A DNA stretch of 64,000 nt, taken from positions 124,001 to 188,000 of the forward strand of contig NZ_RZMY01000016.1 in the NCBI RefSeq assembly GCF_003992615.1, in the 5' to 3' direction. Each line of letters starts with the position of its first letter. Within the stretch, counting starts at the first letter, position 1. This stretch comes from Flagellimonas beolgyonensis (GTDB taxonomy: Bacteria > Bacteroidota > Bacteroidia > Flavobacteriales > Flavobacteriaceae). This document shows positions 61,050-64,000 of this stretch, in pieces. The notes beneath the pieces are model-generated. The model was not told where the DNA came from, did no database searches, and saw only the letters and a list, made by a program, of their open reading frames with translations. The position numbers and the translations under genes were made by a program.

Positions 61050-61259
61050 TTATTGGTTTGTTGTAGTATTCTTGTTTGATTTTTGATTATTCAGGGTAGA
61101 TTCTTTTTTGTCCTTGACCACCTCATCCTCGAACAACATTCGGACCGATGGCGTGTACGTATCATCGTACTGCCCGCTTTTTACGGAAAGAACAAAGGCT
61201 GCAAAAAATGCCACGGCCACTGTAATACTTATGGCCAACAACACATAAATAACGCTCAT
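61050..61259 (-). CDS. ccoS: cbb3 oxidase maturation protein CcoS
   Basis: A 69-residue protein with one helix (MSVIYVLLAISITVAVAFFAAFVLSV) followed by the conserved SGQYDD, typical of CcoS, required for heme/copper insertion. It is the first gene of the cco operon and directly downstream of an Fnr-type box. Confidence 0.9.
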   Translation of the reverse strand: MSVIYVLLAISITVAVAFFAAFVLSVKSGQYDDTYTPSVRMLFEDEVVKDKKESTLNNQKSNKNTTTNQ

Positions 61260-61278
61260 ACCTGCCTTATTTTGAGGG

Positions 61279-61321
61279 TAAAACTACTTCTATGGTCCAC
61301 TTCATAAAATGACATTAGTCA
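61279..61321 (-). promoter_or_regulatory. Fnr-type box and -7 element for the cco operon
   Basis: TGACATTAGTCA (61310-61321) lies 23 nt from TAGTTTTA (61286-61279, minus strand), one base off TAnnTTTG. It drives ccoS and, by tight spacing, the following seven genes down to the terminator at 53728. Confidence 0.72.
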
Positions 61322-61330
61322 CCTTTTCAA

Positions 61331-63706
61331 TTAATTTTTTAATTTTTTTTCCAAAAAATTTGTGGCAATTGTCGTAAACACCACAATGCTTATGGAACTA
61401 AGGGGCATCAGTATGGCCGCGATCACCGGTTGCAACTGACCGGTCACCGCAAAATACAGTCCCACTATATTGTAGCAGAGCGATAAAATGAAACTCATTT
61501 TGATCACCTGCATCGCATTTTTCGACAGCCTGAGAAAACGGGGCAACAAATTCATATTGGAAGCATCCAGAATACCGTCACAGGCCGGGGAAAACACGTT
61601 GATGTTCTCCGAAACGGCCAATCCCACATCACTTTGGGCCAAAGCTCCTGCATCGTTCAGGCCATCACCCACCATCATTACCTTATGTTCTTCTTGGAGC
61701 TTTTTGATATACTCCAGTTTATCTTCCGGCTTTTGATTGAACAACATGGAAGTTGTTTTGGGAACCAATTCCTCAAGTCGGTTTCGTTCACCATCGTTGT
61801 CCCCGGAGAGAATACCCAGGCCATACTCCGTTCCAAGTGCTTCAAAAACATCGTCTATTCCTTCCCGATAGGTGTTTTTAAACACGAATTTTCCTTTTAC
61901 ATTTTCATCGGAACTTACGTAAACAGCCGTGTTCGTCATGGAAGTGCTTTGCTCCTCGCCAACATAGGCTGCGGAACCCACCTTAATGGTATGTGCATTG
62001 GCCTTCCCTTCAATTCCTTTACCTGTATGCTCCTGAAATTCATCAAGGGTCATGATGGCATTGGATTTCAAAATATCGTAAAGGGACCGACTCAATGGAT
62101 GGTTGGACGCCCGTAAGGTGGTCTTCAACAAGGCCGTCTCGGCTTCGGTCAATTCCAAACCTTCGTAACAAACGGTATCTTTCTGATTGGTGGTCAGCGT
62201 TCCCGTTTTATCAAAAATGGCCGTGTCGATCTTGGCCAGTCGTTCGATGACATTGGTATTCTTAAGGTAAAATTTATACTTGCCAAAAATGCGCAACATA
62301 TTTCCCAAGGTAAAGGGTGCCGCCAAGGCTATGGCACACGGACAGGCAATGATCAATACTGAGGTAAAAACATTGAGTGCCAGGGTTGGATCAACAGCCA
62401 ACCAATACACGGTGGCCAATGTTGCAATGCTCAATACCGCAATGGTAAATCGCTTGCCAATACTGTCCGTAATATTTTGAAAATGGCTTGACTTGTCCTT
62501 GGCGAAAACGGCATTACCCCATAATTGAGTCAAATAACTCTGGGATACGGACTTGAGTACCTCCACCTCCAAAACATCCCCAATCTGTTTGCCACCGGCG
62601 AACAATTTTTCACCTGACTCCCGAAACACAGCTTCCGATTCCCCGGTTACAAAACTGTAATCGATCTCGGCATTCCCCTTGATCAAAATACAGTCGACAG
62701 GTATGATCTCATGGCTTCGGATCAAAATCCGATCGCCCTTATCAATATGGTACACCTGCACATTCTCTTCTTCCCCAGACTTGGTCAATCGGGTAACGGC
62801 GATGGGAAAATAGGATTTGTAGTCCCGTTCAAAGGATAGATAGGCGTATGTTTTTTGCTGAAAGAATTTACCCAATAACAGAAAGAACACCAATCCTGTG
62901 AGACTATCGAAAAATCCCGATCCCAGATCAAAAATGATATCTGCTGTACTTCGCAGGAAAAGGGTAAGAATCCCTAACGCAATAGGCACATCGATGTTCA
63001 ATAATTTGGAACGCAGTCCTTTGTAGGCCGATATGAAATAATCTTGCCCAGCATAAAAGACAACGGGCAAGGAAAAAGCGAACATCAGCCATCGAAAGAC
63101 CACTTTGTATTGGTCCAACCAGTATTCCTGTACCTCAAAATATTCGGGGAAGGATAACAGCATTACGTTGCCAAAGGCAAATCCTGCCACGCCCAATTTA
63201 TAGATGAGGGAACGATCTACTTTCTTATCCTTCTTATTAAATTCCTCCAAAGAAATATAGGGCTCATACCCGATGCTGCCCAAGAGAAGCACCAAAGCCT
63301 TCAGTGAAAAATCCTGGGTACGATACGTGACCCGAATGGTCTTTTTGGGAAAATCGACCTGTGAAACGGAGATGGCCGAATGCAATTTGTTCAGGTTTTC
63401 CAAAACCCAGATGCAGGAACTGCAATGGATGGAAGGAATGCTCAAACTCACTACCTGTACCCCATCTTCATTGAACTCCACCAGTTGACCTACAATTTCT
63501 TGGTTATCCAAAAAATCGTATTTCTTGCGCACTTCGTTCGGGGTGGTGCCCGCTTTGGCCTCAATTTCGTAATAGGTGGCCAGGCCATTGGATGTAAAAA
63601 TCTCGTAAACGGTCTTGCAACCATTGCAACAAAAATCCTTATCATCAAAATGCACCCCGTTCTTACCGCACGCATCACCACAGTGGTAACAGGTCGTGTC
63701 TGTCAT
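61331..63706 (-). CDS. ccoI: copper-translocating P-type ATPase for oxidase assembly
   Basis: A 791-residue P1B-ATPase of the CcoI/FixI type. The N-terminus is Cys-rich (CYHCGDACG, CCNGCKTVYEIF), followed by an HMA-like domain with HCSSC (about 93-97), eight helices with the copper path CPCAIALAAP, the phosphorylation site DKTGTLT and the hinge GDGLNDAGALAQSDVGLAV. In other species CcoI moves copper outward for loading of cbb3 oxidase. It has its own Fnr-type promoter and ends 72 nt before the ccoS start. Confidence 0.94.
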   Translation of the reverse strand: MTDTTCYHCGDACGKNGVHFDDKDFCCNGCKTVYEIFTSNGLATYYEIEAKAGTTPNEVRKKYDFLDNQEIVGQLVEFNEDGVQVVSLSIPSIHCSSCIWVLENLNKLHSAISVSQVDFPKKTIRVTYRTQDFSLKALVLLLGSIGYEPYISLEEFNKKDKKVDRSLIYKLGVAGFAFGNVMLLSFPEYFEVQEYWLDQYKVVFRWLMFAFSLPVVFYAGQDYFISAYKGLRSKLLNIDVPIALGILTLFLRSTADIIFDLGSGFFDSLTGLVFFLLLGKFFQQKTYAYLSFERDYKSYFPIAVTRLTKSGEEENVQVYHIDKGDRILIRSHEIIPVDCILIKGNAEIDYSFVTGESEAVFRESGEKLFAGGKQIGDVLEVEVLKSVSQSYLTQLWGNAVFAKDKSSHFQNITDSIGKRFTIAVLSIATLATVYWLAVDPTLALNVFTSVLIIACPCAIALAAPFTLGNMLRIFGKYKFYLKNTNVIERLAKIDTAIFDKTGTLTTNQKDTVCYEGLELTEAETALLKTTLRASNHPLSRSLYDILKSNAIMTLDEFQEHTGKGIEGKANAHTIKVGSAAYVGEEQSTSMTNTAVYVSSDENVKGKFVFKNTYREGIDDVFEALGTEYGLGILSGDNDGERNRLEELVPKTTSMLFNQKPEDKLEYIKKLQEEHKVMMVGDGLNDAGALAQSDVGLAVSENINVFSPACDGILDASNMNLLPRFLRLSKNAMQVIKMSFILSLCYNIVGLYFAVTGQLQPVIAAILMPLSSISIVVFTTIATNFLEKKLKN

Positions 63707-63727
63707 TTACATTTGCTTTACCTGATG

Positions 63728-63801
63728 CAAATTTGGGATGGTATCCTCCTTAAAAATATGATATTTATCAGTAAATTGTAGGCGGGTAACCTTTAATTTT
63801 G
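63728..63801. promoter_or_regulatory. shared Fnr-type box with divergent -7 elements (ccoI and fnr)
   Basis: TGATATTTATCA (63759-63770) lies 23 nt from CAAATTTG (63735-63728, minus strand, for ccoI; first base off consensus) and 23 nt from TAATTTTG (63794-63801, plus strand, perfect, for the Crp/Fnr gene). The half-sites TGAT/ATCA are the classical FNR form. It predicts that the regulator controls itself and ccoI from one site. Confidence 0.75.
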
Positions 63802-63824
63802 TTCAATCAGGTAAACAAATATGT

Positions 63825-64000
63825 ATGGAAAGCAGATGTGAAAATTGTATCATAAGACAGTTCAACTCCCTTCGGGCCATGAGCAAGGAAGAGTTAAAAT
63901 CCGTCTCCGATTCCAAGATTACCAAATCCATTAAAAAAGGGGATGCCTTATTTGAGGAAGGCGACAAACTCAATGGGGTTTACTGCGTCCGCAACGGTAT
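63825..64000 (+). CDS. Crp/Fnr-family transcriptional regulator (3' end outside window)
   Basis: Fifty-eight complete codons are visible from the ATG at 63825. MESRCENCII begins with Cys5 and Cys8 as in iron-sulfur FNR proteins, and KSIKKGDALFEEGDKLNGVYCVRNG is the start of the cyclic-nucleotide-binding-type fold, with a further Cys54. The DNA-binding domain is off the window, so identity as an oxygen-sensing FNR rests on the Cys pair, the alignment by eye to FNR (KGQTLFKAGDEL) and the location beside cco genes. An ATG at 63821 is in another frame and stops at once. Confidence 0.82.
   Translation, partial: MESRCENCIIRQFNSLRAMSKEELKSVSDSKITKSIKKGDALFEEGDKLNGVYCVRNG

Overview
The window reads as chromosomal DNA of a marine-type member of the Flavobacteriaceae (Bacteroidota), plausibly close to Muricauda/Allomuricauda. 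That placement is an inference from protein character and gene order. The supporting signs are Bacteroidota-type promoters (TTG, about 19-22 nt, TAnnTTTG), almost no Shine-Dalgarno sequences, a fused CcoN-CcoO oxidase, Bacteroidota-style TonB and ExbD proteins, and neighbourhoods such as rplM-rpsI-rpsB-tsf, pyrH-frr and tatD-ansA-tRNA-Ser-exbB. Base composition is about 45% G+C by eye, with two clearly AT-rich genes (3491-3838 and 35570-37114). No CRISPR array, prophage, insertion sequence or rRNA was seen.

Layout. 1-5.1 kb: tyrosine/homogentisate catabolism (hmgA, fahA, a flavin-reductase-like protein, a HisC-like aminotransferase) separated by several REP-like palindromes. 5.2-7.8 kb: a large predicted outer-membrane DUF5916 protein. 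8.0-11.1 kb: translation genes rplM-rpsI, rpsB (with an unusual C-terminal helix-hairpin-helix extension) and tsf. 11.2-14.3 kb: an ECF sigma factor, a HEAT-repeat anti-sigma-like protein and two DUF4097 proteins. 14.4-21.8 kb: pyrH, frr, an RND exporter, asnS, rpoN and a membrane protein. 21.8-28.2 kb: a beta-barrel protein, a duplicated pair of exbD genes, exbB, tRNA-Ser(GGA), asparaginase and TatD. 28.3-35 kb: an aspartic protease, the 2-oxoglutarate dehydrogenase E2/E1 genes, an acyltransferase-like membrane protein and galE. 35.5-41 kb: cell-surface sugar genes (DegT-type aminotransferase, KDO transferase), an AT-rich transglutaminase-like TPR protein and a sugar transporter.

41-64 kb is a low-oxygen island. 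It holds a cbb3 oxidase operon with its assembly factors (ccoS-NO-Q-P-G-H, a TauE/CcoH2-type protein, and acetyl-CoA hydrolase last), the copper ATPase ccoI, and the start of a Crp/Fnr regulator. It also holds a HemN-like radical-SAM enzyme, two tandem-Usp stress proteins, a ribosome hibernation factor, PEP carboxykinase with phosphofructokinase, a ROK kinase, TonB, and an odd pair formed by a glutamate-cysteine-ligase-like enzyme with CBS domains and an aspartoacylase-like hydrolase.

The most striking signal is regulatory. Seven palindromes of form TGAY-N4-RTCA lie upstream of eight transcription units in this island. In every case exactly 23 nt separate the palindrome from a TAnnTTTR-like -7 element, which puts the box near -41.5, the class II activator position of Crp/Fnr proteins. 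One box is shared by ccoI and the fnr gene itself. The data therefore suggest a compact, self-contained Fnr regulon, and it draws less-characterised genes (the ligase-CBS/aspartoacylase pair, the lipoprotein after hpf, tonB) into the low-oxygen response.
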